Shown here: piece by piece, positions 47,017 through 57,349 of the stretch
Position numbering within the stretch: the first letter of the stretch is position 1
How the letters are laid out: each line of letters starts with the position of its first letter
Assembly: GCA_022813625.1 (NCBI GenBank)
Contig: JAKLMB010000019.1
Span: 62,001 to 126,000 of the forward strand
Direction: 5' to 3'
DNA: 64,000 bases
Source of the DNA: Aaosphaeria pasadenensis
Taxonomy: Eukaryota > Ascomycota > Dothideomycetes > Pleosporales
Program-made: the position numbers and the translations under genes
Notes under the pieces: model-generated
Databases searched by the model: none
What the model was told of the DNA's origin: nothing
The model's input: only the letters and a program-made list of their open reading frames with translations

Positions 47017-48940
47017 ATGGTTGGCAACCGGCCTATTCGCATAGCAGGTCTGTCGGTAGAGTAAACATATAGCTGCGATGAAACTCATCTCTAGCAGGAT
47101 GCTCCGGCTCCACAACCGACCGTCGAGATGCGATGCGGTTATTAGCTTCAAATTATGAGAATGACCCTATCGATGTTTTCGCCGGAGATTGGATGAGTGA
47201 AGGCAACATGACCGTCAGAGCTGGTTCTAAGATCAATGGTATGGTATAGTGAATAACCGACTTCAAGAGAAAACATTGATAAAGCTAGGCCAAATGGATG
47301 CCTATGAACCCACATTTCTTGAAGCTCTTGAACCTGCACTTCCATACATCGTGAAGTATCGGATCAAGGTTGCCGTCAATGCCGGGGCGTCCGATACGGA
47401 GAAGCTACACAAGGTTGTCCAAAAGATGGTAAAGGATAAGGGATTAAACATTAATGTGGCCTGGATTTCAGGCGATGAGGTACTCCCTCAACTTCTAGAG
47501 TCCCAAAGACGTGGCGAATCTCCATTTGAGAATATATGCACCGGCGAAAACCTAGGAGACTGGAAATTTGAACCCATGTACGCCCAAGCGTACCTTGGAG
47601 GACTGGGAATAGCGGCCGCCTTTGAGAAAGGGGCGGACATCGTGGTTTGTGGAAGAGTATCTGATGCAAGCCCTGTCATTGGTGCCGCGTACTGGTGGCA
47701 CAAGTGGAATCGCTCCGATTTGGACAAACTCGCGAACGCTTTCGTGGCCGGACATCTCTCTGAATGTTCAAGTTATAGCACTGGTGGAAACTTCACCGGG
47801 TTTCAGCACTTGGAGTCTCTGGGCTGGGAGAACATTGGCTTTCCAATCGTTGAGATCTCTGATGCGGGGGAGGTTATCGTTACGAAGAATGCAGGCTCCG
47901 GGGGCGAGGTTTCAGTGGACACTTTGACATCCCAATTCCTGTACGAGATCCAAGGACCTTGGTATTATAATTCGGATGTAACCGCAATCCTGGATAATAT
48001 CTCATTTGAATATATATCGGCGAACCGGATAGCATTGAGAGGTGTCAAAGGGGCTCTGCCACCTCCTACTACAAAAGTGGGCATCACAGCAAAGCCGCTG
48101 TATCAAGCCGAGATGCACTGGTTTATAACAGGTCTCGATGTCCACGCAAAAGCCCGAATGGCCGAGACCCAGGTTCGCACATTACTCGGGAATCATATCA
48201 ATAACTTCGCCCATCTCCAATTTCAGATACTAGGATCGGTACCAGATAATCCAACAAATCAAAACGCTGCCACTGTTGATCTCCGGATCATTGCTCAGGC
48301 AAAGAAAGCCGAAGACCTAGCGCCCGCTAAGTTTGTGCGTCCCTGTATCGACCCTATCATGTGCGCCTATCCTGGTGCAACGCCTCATCTCGACCTCCGA
48401 CAAGCCTTCCCGAAGGAGGTTTATGAATACTATGTCACTTTGATTCCACAATCGAAATTGTTTCATCGAGCACATCTACAATCAGGAGAATCAATTGATA
48501 TTCCATCTCCTTCGAATACGAAGACTTATCCAAAGCAGCAACCCACCCAGGACGTCACAGCGAATATTCGCGATCTATCATCATTTGGTGCCACCGTACG
48601 AGCGCCTCTCGGCACCATCGTCCACGCCCGCTCTGGCGATAAAGGCTCCGATTGCAATGTTGGCTTTTGGGTCAGATACCAAGATGAATATGCTTGGCTG
48701 CAGAACCTGCTTTCTGTCCAATTCATGAAAGGCTTGCTAGCAGAAGAGTACAAAGGCGGCCGAGTAGAGAGATTCGAGTTTCCTGGTCTCAAGGCTGTGC
48801 ATTTCCTGCTCAAAGATCATCTTGACAGGGGCGTTAGTTGCACATTGAGCGTAGATTTCTTGGGCAAGAATTGTGCTGAGTACCTAAGGTGTCGGCAAGT
48901 GGACATTCCTCTTGTCTTCATTGCCAGGGGTAGAATCTAA
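47017..48940 (+). CDS. AtuA-family protein (DUF1446) with C-terminal AtuA-like domain, 607 aa
   Basis: Exons 47017-47047, 47098-47238 and 47289-48940. The first intron has a rare 5' site (GTCTGT). This choice restores the family start MVGNRPIRIAGCSGSTTDRRD. Motifs of the AtuA family follow: GDWMSEGNMTVRA, AYEPTFLEALEPALP, KVAVNAGASDT, AWISGDEV, ADIVVCGRVSDASP, TGGNFTGF and GGEVSVDTLTSQ. The last 110 residues (GTIVHARSGDKGSDCNVGF...) form the separate domain that in bacteria is often a partner protein. AtuA is required for acyclic terpene (citronellol/geranyl-CoA) use in Pseudomonas, but its reaction is not defined. The amidase gene lies tail to tail with it, 145 bp away. Confidence 0.92.
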
Positions 48941-49085
48941 TTAACATAATGCCAAAGGGTGCAGCTTTCCAATTGAATCTTTGATAGTCTACATTGGCCA
49001 TTAAAAAATGGTATTCTGACAGAATATTTGAGAAATGTAAGATAGAAACCCTATTCAAACAAAGGAGCGCCACCTTAGATAATGC

Positions 49086-51147
49086 TTAACCCTTGATTCT
49101 ATGGTTGATGTCGTCGATCTTGGTGGCTATGTCCAGGAGCTGCTCATCCATGGAAGGCAATCCTACTAGTTGTAGCACAACAGGCATACCATGAAATACC
49201 TCGGCGTCATACATTTCCCAATTCTCTTTGTCATGCGCGTTCAAAAAGGTATCTCTGGTGAACTTTCGATCTATGGTTTTGTCCACGAACGTTGTGGGAA
49301 TCGTGACAGCCGGATAATCAAGTATGTTGAAGATGGCTGTGTAATTCATTGAACTGTAACATGGTCAGCCAGAATTTCAAGATTGAAGATTAGATTCCCA
49401 TACGGGACAAAATCATGCGGATAGCTTGCAGAAGGACCGTTGGCCATAAGCAATGCATCTATTGGTTGCTTATCGAAAGTCCGCTCTGCAGTCTCTTGCC
49501 AAAAGGCAAGATAATTTTCTTTAAACTTTCTCCAGTCTCTGTTGCCGACATTAGCAAGAAGAAAAGTTGTTCAGAATTTTGCCCCAAACAAAGTGACGCA
49601 CATTTGAACTTGAATCATCTCTTCAAGCGACATGGTTTCCCAGCCAAGCCTATGCTTGATGGCATCAATGGGGGGCTCCCCCGTTTTCTTAAACTCGTCA
49701 AGCATATAACCTGATCCCACCTGGCCATAAACTCGGCGCTGCTTTACGTTAGTTGAGCCCCAAATTGATCGACCGTAGTTCATAGTGAGCATTTGTACGT
49801 TTTCATACCGTCATAGTGTCTGAGTCCATATGGAGCTTGACATGCTCGAGTGTAACAACTACGTGCGCAACGATTAGCCTAGCTCACAATATAGCACTCA
49901 TTCTTTCTCATACCTTGGTGACCAGCAGCAGTAAGCTTGGCTATTGTGGCCTGAAGAGCCCTCTGAATTGGGGGATGCGGTGTTGTGAGTCCATCGCTCA
50001 TCAAAACTCCAATGCGCAATTTCGCAGGACTCTTGGCCTGATAATCCCAAGGTTTATGGATGATCATGGGATCTTTCAGCCAGTGACTGTCGTCTATCAG
50101 TGTCTTCATCGCCAATTTCAAGTCTCTCAAGCTATGTGCCATAGGGCCAATCGAGGAGGAGACACCAAGTCCTGAAGCGTTATTATTGTTCCCTCTGTAC
50201 GAGACTCTTCGAGATGTTGGCTTGATGCTGTAGAGCCCATTGTAGGCCGCGGGAATACGTATTGAACCGCCGCTATCTGTGCCCATTCCGAGCAGGGATC
50301 CGCGACTGGCAATCAGTGCACCCTCACCACCGGAAGAACCGCCAGCAACGAGACCCACGTTGTGCGGGTTGAGCGTTCTGCCCCAGAGTCGTGAAAATGT
50401 CTCGAGAGCCTGAAATCCATTTAGCAATCATTGAAGAAACTTGAAGTACCATAGTTATTACCATGCCCGTCTGCGGCATCGTCGTCTTCACATAGATGAC
50501 AGCGCCGGCCTTTCGAAGAGTTTCTACCACCACGGCATCGTCCGCTGAAACATTATCGGCCCACGAGACATAACCCATAGAGTAGTTAAGTCCTTTCACG
50601 GCTGTCAAATCCTGGTACAATGGTCAGTTCCAGCTCTTGATGTGAATCTGATCGGGACTGTGTCTTGAACGAACCTTGATGCTCACGGGTAGTCCGTGGA
50701 GAGGCCCAACTACGTTACCCGTTGTTCGGAGATAGTCATCTAGTTCTTGAGCTCTGTTCAATGCGGCATCCACATCTGCATCCATCAAGCAGTTCACAAA
50801 TTGGTGCGCCACAAGAGCTCGTTTGTAAAAGGCAATAAGAACCTCTCTAGCAGGCCATTGCCCAGAATGGATCATACTGAGTAATTCTGTGGCATCTTGT
50901 GCCTCGGTAATCTCAATATCTCGAGGAGACAAACGTTCGCATGAATTGATCATAGGTAAGATACTGCCCGCTAATGGTCTCTCAGTCTCAAAATTCAATC
51001 GCATTGACTGCCATCCATCCTTGAATAGCTTTTTGCATAGAGCAGACTGCTTCCTCTACAGTGGCATGAGATTAACTCTTAGTAACAATTTGATGTAAAA
51101 CTTACCGCTGCGATTTCTTGCCATGTTTCTTGGGGTTGGGCGGACAT
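49086..51147 (-). CDS. amidase signature hydrolase, AmdS/FAAH-like, 552 aa
   Basis: Eight exons on the minus strand: 51147-51106, 51055-50675, 50611-50462, 50409-49914, 49858-49809, 49738-49602, 49538-49404 and 49353-49086. Seven GT...AG introns of about 50-70 nt keep frame throughout. The amidase-signature triad is present at Lys141 (LHGLPVSIK), Ser216 (VAGGSSGGEG) and Ser240 (GMGTDSGGSIRIPA), the same spacing as mammalian FAAH (142/217/241). There is no membrane segment or signal peptide, so the enzyme is probably cytosolic. Fungal relatives cleave acetamide, other short amides or acylated amines to acid plus ammonia/amine. It shares a 427-bp divergent promoter with the PPOX-like gene, suggesting joint expression. 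Confidence 0.93.
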
Positions 51148-51574
51148 GGCGTTCAGGGGTTGTAGTCGGCAATGAGGGTAATAATGTATGTATAGAGATT
51201 CACTACGAGGCTGAAGTTTAAGCTTGACACAGTCGGCTGGGGTTTATGTGAAAATATGATTTCTGTGATTATATAGCTTCGTGGACTCAATGTTGACGAC
51301 TTACCGACTCTGAACCTTAGAGAACATAGCTAGGAATCTCTCCTAGTCCCACATTAAGCCGATGGTTTGATATCCCGAACAACTCCGACGAGCTTCGCCC
51401 ATTGTTCTCTTCCTCCGACCAAATCCGATAGCCAAAAACGTAACTTGCGCATGATATTTTTTGTCAGGCTAGTTTGAAAGAAACGTATAAAACTACGTGC
51501 CTTCTTGTGCCAGCTCCAAGTTCTATCATAAACACGCACTGGCTGCCCGTCAACCATAATTCAGCATATACACG
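51148..51574. promoter_or_regulatory. shared divergent promoter, amidase / PPOX-like gene
   Basis: 427 bp between two start codons pointing outward. The pentamer GTCGG or its complement CCGAC occurs five times (51165, 51232, 51304, 51384, 51415), where about one is expected by chance. Additional CCG triplets lie at 51359, 51375 and 51425. CGG triplets are the usual half-site of Zn2Cys6 regulators, and such a regulator is encoded 2-4 kb away. Binding is inferred. Confidence 0.5.
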
Positions 51575-52415
51575 ATGTCACAGAAGTCCTACGTAAAATC
51601 ACCCCAGAACGCGGTTAATAGATTGCGAAATCGAGGCAAGTAAAGTAGAGGTTCTCTTATTTGCTAGCTCTAACACCGCCCATCTAGCAAAGTACGATTA
51701 TGAAACAATTCACAACATCGTGAACAGCACAGCCGTGCTACACGTCTCTTTCGTCCCCATCTCAGAAGATCCTTTCCCAATCGTGCTGCCCATGATTGGC
51801 CAAATGGGAGCATTCGCTTCACCGTCATCAACAGACCTGGATCAACCATTGGATCTCTATCTTCACGGAGCCATTGCTTCTAGGATCATGAAGTTGTCCC
51901 AAAACGCTGTCGATCGAGGCGAAGAGGGATTTCCTCTCTGTGTCGCGGCCACTAAAGTTGATGGTTACGTCTTGGCTCTAACACCTTTTCACCATAGCTA
52001 TAATTTCCGGTCTGCGGTTGTTCATGGCTACGCTCATGTAGTCGCAGACCCGGACGAGAAGATGTGGGCTCTGGAGCTCATCACGAATAAGATAGTCCCT
52101 GAACGATGGCAAAACACGCGCACACCGCCGAACAAGGTCGAAATGCAATCAACTCATATCCTCAAGATGAAGGTATCCTCGGGAAGTGCGAAATTACGAT
52201 GGGGAGTCCCGAATAGCGACCGAGGGGATCTGAAAAATCCGAATGTGCTCGCCAACTACTGGGCCGGAGTCGTCCCCATGTGGGAGACTTTTGGTGAGCC
52301 TATTTCAAGTGCTCATAACCAAGTCCCCGTTCCCAAGTACTTATCGGGATATCTAGAGGAAGCAAGAAGGGAAAATGAGGCAGTAGCCATGGAGGCATCA
52401 AAAGAACCAGAATAA
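51575..52415 (+). CDS. PPOX-like flavin-nucleotide-binding protein, 262 aa
   Basis: Exons 51575-51635 and 51688-52415, joined by a GC-AG intron. Splicing yields SPQNAVNRLRNRAKYDYETIHNIV, the usual start of the fungal pyridoxamine-5'-phosphate-oxidase-like family. Motifs further on are VLHVSFVP, DLYLHGAIASR, CVAATKVDGYVLA, HHSYNFRSAVVHG and the ERWQNTRTPP segment near the FMN site. The family has a split-barrel FMN-binding fold. Most members, including NimA-like reductases, have no assigned substrate, and PLP synthesis itself is unlikely. It is divergent from the amidase gene and convergent with the regulator gene. Confidence 0.9.
51636..51687 (+). other. GC-AG intron
   Basis: The only frame-preserving intron in the PPOX-like gene starts GCAAGT after an exon ending CGAG and ends CATCTAG, 52 nt. 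The exon-AG followed by GCAAGT is the textbook context for GC-AG introns. The GT a few bases on (GTAAAG) gives the wrong phase and would follow codons that cannot join exon 2. Confidence 0.75.
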
Positions 52416-53014
52416 TCGAGTTTCCGGCAATGGCTTAGAATAAGGATTTGATCTATAGCTTCAATGCTCACTTAGTCAGGTGATTTATCATGATTTGTAT
52501 GTCTAATTCAAGTGTACTTTATAAGCCTTTTCCAATGACATAGATCAAGTGCAATTCTGTAAATTATTCAGCGGTGTCACTGATTGAAACCGAAACAATG
52601 CATATACAATGTATTCCTTCGTTTTGTCCTGTGTCTACTAGTAGTGCTGTCCAGTAGTGCACACGGAATTGATTTGATTTGCTGGACTTTAAAGATGTCA
52701 TACTCCTTCAGTGATAGAAGCTCCCTCGACTGATTCCGCATTTAGGTCCTATCTTGCGGCCATCATTGTTCTGTGCTTCAAGCTTCTCTTTGCAGTCTAG
52801 ATTGCCTATTGTGCTCTAGTTGATGAGAGATTCAAATCTCAGTGCGTTTATCTTGCCGCTGCAGAAGTCTCATCGTTGTTACGTTCTATATCTCGAAACC
52901 ACTGAAGACCCAAGCCTAGGAGCATCAATGCTTGTTTCGACATAGTTTGGGTTCCTTAATTCTTATTATTTTATGTTCTACAGCATTTCTCTTTTGACGA
53001 CAAAGTGCTATTCT
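52416..53014. other. 3'-3' intergenic region
   Basis: Between the convergent PPOX-like and regulator genes, A/T-richer than the exons. It presumably holds both 3' UTRs. No other feature seen. Confidence 0.6.
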
Positions 53015-55113
53015 CTAAGTTTGTGTGATTTCCTTCAAGAGGTCTATTACAAATGGAGCAACACTGGTTTGCCTGACACGTTCAATAAGTAAAACCAACT
53101 TGTCTCGAACGCCCACCTCAGTGAAACCTAAAGGCTCAGACACCAGAATGTTGGAAGCCATGAGTTCTAGGCATTCGAGGAAGCTAGCCGCGTTGGCTGA
53201 TCTGTCAGTATAAATGCCAACGGAAAGAATGCATATCCGTATAGCTTGATCTTGCTCCCTAGTAGGTTGAACGCCTCGTCGCCATATAACATACAGGATT
53301 ATAACAGCGTTCTGGAAGTGTGCAATCATCTTTATAGGGTCAGCTCCGTTCAGAGTTAGCTTCAAGGATAATTTCTTACATCAAGCCATGGTTTTGGTAT
53401 TTGTCTTTTTGTTTCTAGCAGTCGGCATGTCCTGCTAAGATCACAGCAAGCTTGTAGCAGCTCATCAGTATTCGAGGATGACACATCAATCGATATCGAA
53501 CTGTAGAGCACTACACGGGTAATGTTCGCCAAGTGTATCAATCCGGTGGAGCTCGAGTACCCTTCCGAATTTATCTGACTGTTATTCTCAGCCATGTAGT
53601 AGCCTGTTGGTTTTGCACACTGATCTTTACCCGCACAAAGAGATGTTCTCCATGTCTGCCCAAACGTCGATCCTTTCCTCTGCATGGGAAATGTACGTCG
53701 CAAGATGTTGGTCGTCAATCAGTTGGGCCTTGCTGATGATATCTGATTGGATTTGTCGGATTTTACACGAATGTGAGAAGTATTTTAAGTTATAAGTATA
53801 TAGACGCCCGGCAAACGGTCCAGGAGCATCAAGAGCCCAAGGCATGTAAAATTGGCCGTCGTCTTGGCTTTCGTAGAGAGGTGTTGTGATCCACTCATCG
53901 GCAGGATATATTGGGAGACGTAATACGATGCTAACCATTCGATCGATTCTGCAGCCCAGTAAGATAGAAGGGATGGTGTATTAGAAGATAGATACTCACG
54001 CGTAAACACACGAGAAGGCCTTTATATTCAGTGTATTCTGTGCGGCCTCCCCATCGTGAATCTGGTGGAATCCATGTAGTACGGCGAAGCGCATTGCTAC
54101 GCCTGTAATGTGAACGATGCGCGATGCGCTATCACCATGAAGGGCATAAATCGTGTATAATAGCATCGCCTGCAGACGGAGTAATGGGCTATTTGATTCA
54201 TTTGTCATGATGCTCTGGCTTGCTTCGGCTTGGGTTATCAAGTCACTGTGTAACCCTTGTGCTGATTGATCCAGCCTGGAGGATTGTAAAATGCAGCCGA
54301 TTGCGAAGATCCGTCGTTGACGTAAGCTCTTGTCTATAAGCTCAGGTCGTACGTAGTGAAAACTCACCATCTTGACAAGAAATTTTAACCATATATCATT
54401 CTGGGATGGAATAAATCCAGCCTTCCACTGCTGGTATGCTTTACTGCACTCTTCGACGTCGAGAAAAGGGTATCGTGGATGGATAAGTTCGAAATACGCC
54501 TGGAAGTAGCCTGCCCCACTCCTTACAGGAACATCGAGATCCATAAAGGCAGGTGTAGAATCAGTGGCATTGGAGGATGTATTCACATAATCTGGCATAC
54601 CGCGCAGGTCTTCGTCTAGAATGGAATATAAATCGTTAATATTGGACTCGACTGGCGCTGGGGCATTTGGCTGCATTAACAGGTCTTGTACGAAGCCATC
54701 GCCCGAAAAACTTGCTATAGTAGGGGACAGTTGCTGGAGGGGGCTTCCAGCCGTTCTAGCCTCGTCTTCTGCACTGCGTTCCAGATTTGCTATGTGCTCT
54801 TCGAGTGATTGAACGTATCTTGAAGGGTAGAAACCCATCGGCTCCTGTGCTGCGGGGACGCATTCTAGCAGCAATTGTTAGGATCTGGTCCAATATAGAA
54901 CGCATCAAGAGCCCGTCAAGTGGCCTGTGTAGACGAACCAGCATTGGCAGACGCGCAGTTCTCGCATGCTGGTCGTCGCCCATCGCATCGCTGTTTTCTG
55001 GACCTGCATCGCTGGCAGGCCTTACGCAGCCGTGTGCGATGTCTAGTTTGATTCTTGCCACTGCCACTCCTCTCTGTCGGTGTTATCGGAGCTGGTGTTG
55101 GAGGCGCCTCCAT
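53015..55113 (-). CDS. Zn2Cys6 fungal transcription factor, 623 aa
   Basis: Five exons on the minus strand: 55113-54939, 54864-54000, 53948-53631, 53578-53380 and 53329-53015. Introns are 74, 51, 52 and 50 nt; all keep frame, but the last two have weak 3' contexts. The binuclear zinc cluster is Cys33-x2-Cys36-x6-Cys43-x6-Cys50-x2-Cys53-x6-Cys60, with the last cysteine supplied by exon 2. A short linker/dimer helix follows (YVQSLEEHIANLERSAE). The fungal regulator middle homology region includes YFQAYFELIHPRYPFLD, RMVSIVLRLPIYPADEW and a long helical C-terminus. Head-to-head with the permease gene and close to amidase and AtuA genes, it is the natural candidate regulator of this block. Confidence 0.9.
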
Positions 55114-55635
55114 TGTGGCCGATATCAACTGACAGCCGCAAAATTCGCGGAATTATTGACTATCGTACAAAAAAAGGAATAATGTGGAAGATGGGGAGAG
55201 AAGCAGCCCAATAATAGCCAATTCAAGCTCAAAATATTATCTCCGAGTAGCGCCGAAAGCGGATTCAGTCGGAATTCCGATTTCGTATCGGATCGGATGG
55301 AATCAGTGATAAGTAATCAAGAATCCAACCACATAGACTCCCCACTAACTTCTAACTCCCTAGATACACAGTAATTCGTATCTTCCCCTTATCCCGATTG
55401 CGATGTCCCTCAATCATTCTCAATGATTCTGCTCGAATCACAACTTGTCTTACTCGTAGATATCGACTTGACGGATGAATTCCATGCTACAGTTCTAGTA
55501 TTGCATCCATGTGCGGCAGCCTCATGGAGCAGCATAAATCACCAGTGACAGACGTCGTGTGGACAGCAAGTTGGATTCACTTGTCCACACTGATTTTCAT
55601 ACAATATCTCATACACACTTTGCAATAACATCGCA
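55114..55635. promoter_or_regulatory. shared divergent promoter, regulator / permease
   Basis: 522 bp between outward-facing start codons. A 54-bp core (55243-55296) has seven CGG/CCG triplets, where fewer than two are expected. It includes the perfect palindrome TCGGAATTCCGA at 55269-55280 (CGG-N4-CCG inverted pair) and a CGGATCGG direct pair at 55289-55296. These are plausible sites for the adjacent Zn2Cys6 protein, giving autoregulation and control of the permease. Spacing preference of this regulator is unknown. Confidence 0.55.
55269..55280. promoter_or_regulatory. CGG-N4-CCG palindrome, candidate Zn2Cys6 operator
   Basis: TCGGAATTCCGA is a 12-bp perfect palindrome with two inverted CGG triplets, located between the regulator gene and the permease gene. 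Confidence 0.5.
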
Positions 55636-57349
55636 ATGCCTCATCACGCCGCCCAACATGACAACACTGAGCCAGCATTGGCTGATAAAGAAGCTACGCC
55701 AATAGAGATCCACCAGTACTCAGATGATCAAGAGAATGGTACGGTCGAGATCAAAGACATTGCTAGCACCAATGACATGGGGGCCAACATGTTCATGCAG
55801 GCGGCCAACTATGATTCTCCCGCAACGGAGCATGAGAAAAATCTCGTGAAGCGAAAGCTCGATCGTACGATGCTACCCATTGTACGTGTGCTCAAGACTA
55901 CCCTCACTTCAATAATACTAACACATGAGCATAGCTTATGTTCTCATTCACGTTGCAATTTTTGGACAAATTGAGCCTCAACTACGGGTCGGCCTATACA
56001 CTGGTTCAAGACTTGAACCTCGTCGGAACTCAGTATTCGACAGTTGCTTCGGCGTACAGTTATGGCATGGTAATATGGGCCGTACCCGCTAATTATCTCA
56101 TCCAAAAATATCCAGTCTCGAAGTATACTGGCTCCATGATATTCATTTGGGGTGCTCTCATCCTCAGTGCTGCTGCGACGAAGAACTTCGGTGGCATCTT
56201 CGCCGTGAGACTCATTCTCGGCATGGCTGAGGCGAATATGACGCCGGCTTACATGTTGATCACGTCGATGTTTTACAAGCGCGAAGAACAACCCTTTCGG
56301 TTTTTCCTGTATGTCGCCATGAATGGAGTTGCAACTATGCTTGGTTCTCTCTTCGCGTTTGGGCTCGGTCATGTGAATCATACCATGCTCGCATCGTGGC
56401 AGCTCATCTTTCTAATTATTGGTGCTCTCAATGTCGTTTGGGCTGTCGTTTTTGTAAGTTCATATTTTATCTATTGTCAATGATGAAATATGCATTCTAA
56501 TGAGTTCATTTCTTTCAGCTTTTGTTGGTACCTGATACACCAATGCAAACTCGTTGGCTCACACCCAAGGAACGCGTTCTGGCCGTCAGTCGAACCTCAG
56601 AAAACATGATTGGCGTGAGAGGCGCCAAATTCAAAGCATATCAAGTGAAGGAAGCTCTAATGGACCCCAAAACCTGGATAATGGCTGTGGCGGGTGCAGC
56701 ACTAGGAGTAATGAGCGGCGGCCTTGGAAATTTTCTGTCAGCTTTGACCAAAGGCTTTGGTTTCACTGGCCTCAATGCTACGCTTCTACAGCTACCAACT
56801 GGTGCTATTGAAGTTATTGTCCTGCCTATCGCTGGTTGGGTGGCGTCTAGGTATCCCGATGTTAGGTGCTTAACCTACGCTGGCTTCTCATTGATTGCCC
56901 TGGGAGGTTTCATGGGCACTCGATTCACCCCACACAAAAGTCGTTGGCAACTGGTCGGAAGCTCTTGGCTCTTCTATACAAGTGCTATTGGCTCAGTGGC
57001 TTGCTATAACCTCCTTGCCACCAACTTCGCCGGGCATACTAAGCGGAGCACAGTCAATGCAATCTGGTTCATGGTGTGGAACGCCAGCTCCATCGCCGGT
57101 ACCTACCTGTTCTTTCCTCACGAAGCACCCCGATATCTTAGCGCTATAACTTCACTCATAGTCTGCCAATCTGCCTTCATCGTTGCAGTCCTTGTCCTTC
57201 GACAATACATGTCTTGGGAGAACAAAAAGCGCGATAAAGAGATGGTCGCATTGGGCTTTTCCCGCGAAGCAGTCCTTGAGGAGGCAATCCGTCTCGGGTT
57301 CTTGGATAAGACAGACATCGAGAATCGATATTTCAGATACGGGCTCTAG
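55636..57349 (+). CDS. MFS permease, Dal5/anion:cation symporter family, 531 aa
   Basis: Three exons: 55636-55881, 55935-56453 and 56519-57349. The protein has a long acidic cytosolic N-terminus, then KRKLDRTMLPI leading into helix 1 (LMFSFTLQFLDKLSLNYGSAY). This FLDK/LSLNYGSAY form is typical of the allantoate permease branch. It continues with ANYLIQKYPVSKYTG, RLILGMAEANMTPAYMLI, the loop VPDTPMQTRWLTPKERVLAV and KALIDPKTW-like KEALMDPKTWI. About 12 membrane helices are visible and the C-terminus is cytosolic. It is divergent from the zinc-cluster regulator, a common arrangement for a pathway-specific transporter. Likely a proton-coupled importer of a small carboxylate or amide. Confidence 0.93.

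Noticed and set aside
51354..51557. 67-codon minus-strand frame inside the amidase/PPOX-like promoter
   Set aside because: Overlaps the shared promoter and has no similarity to a known family; likely chance.
53579..53630. Possible frameshift in the Zn2Cys6 gene
   Set aside because: A 52-nt GT...AG intron restores the frame and gives continuous family-like sequence, so the gene need not be broken.
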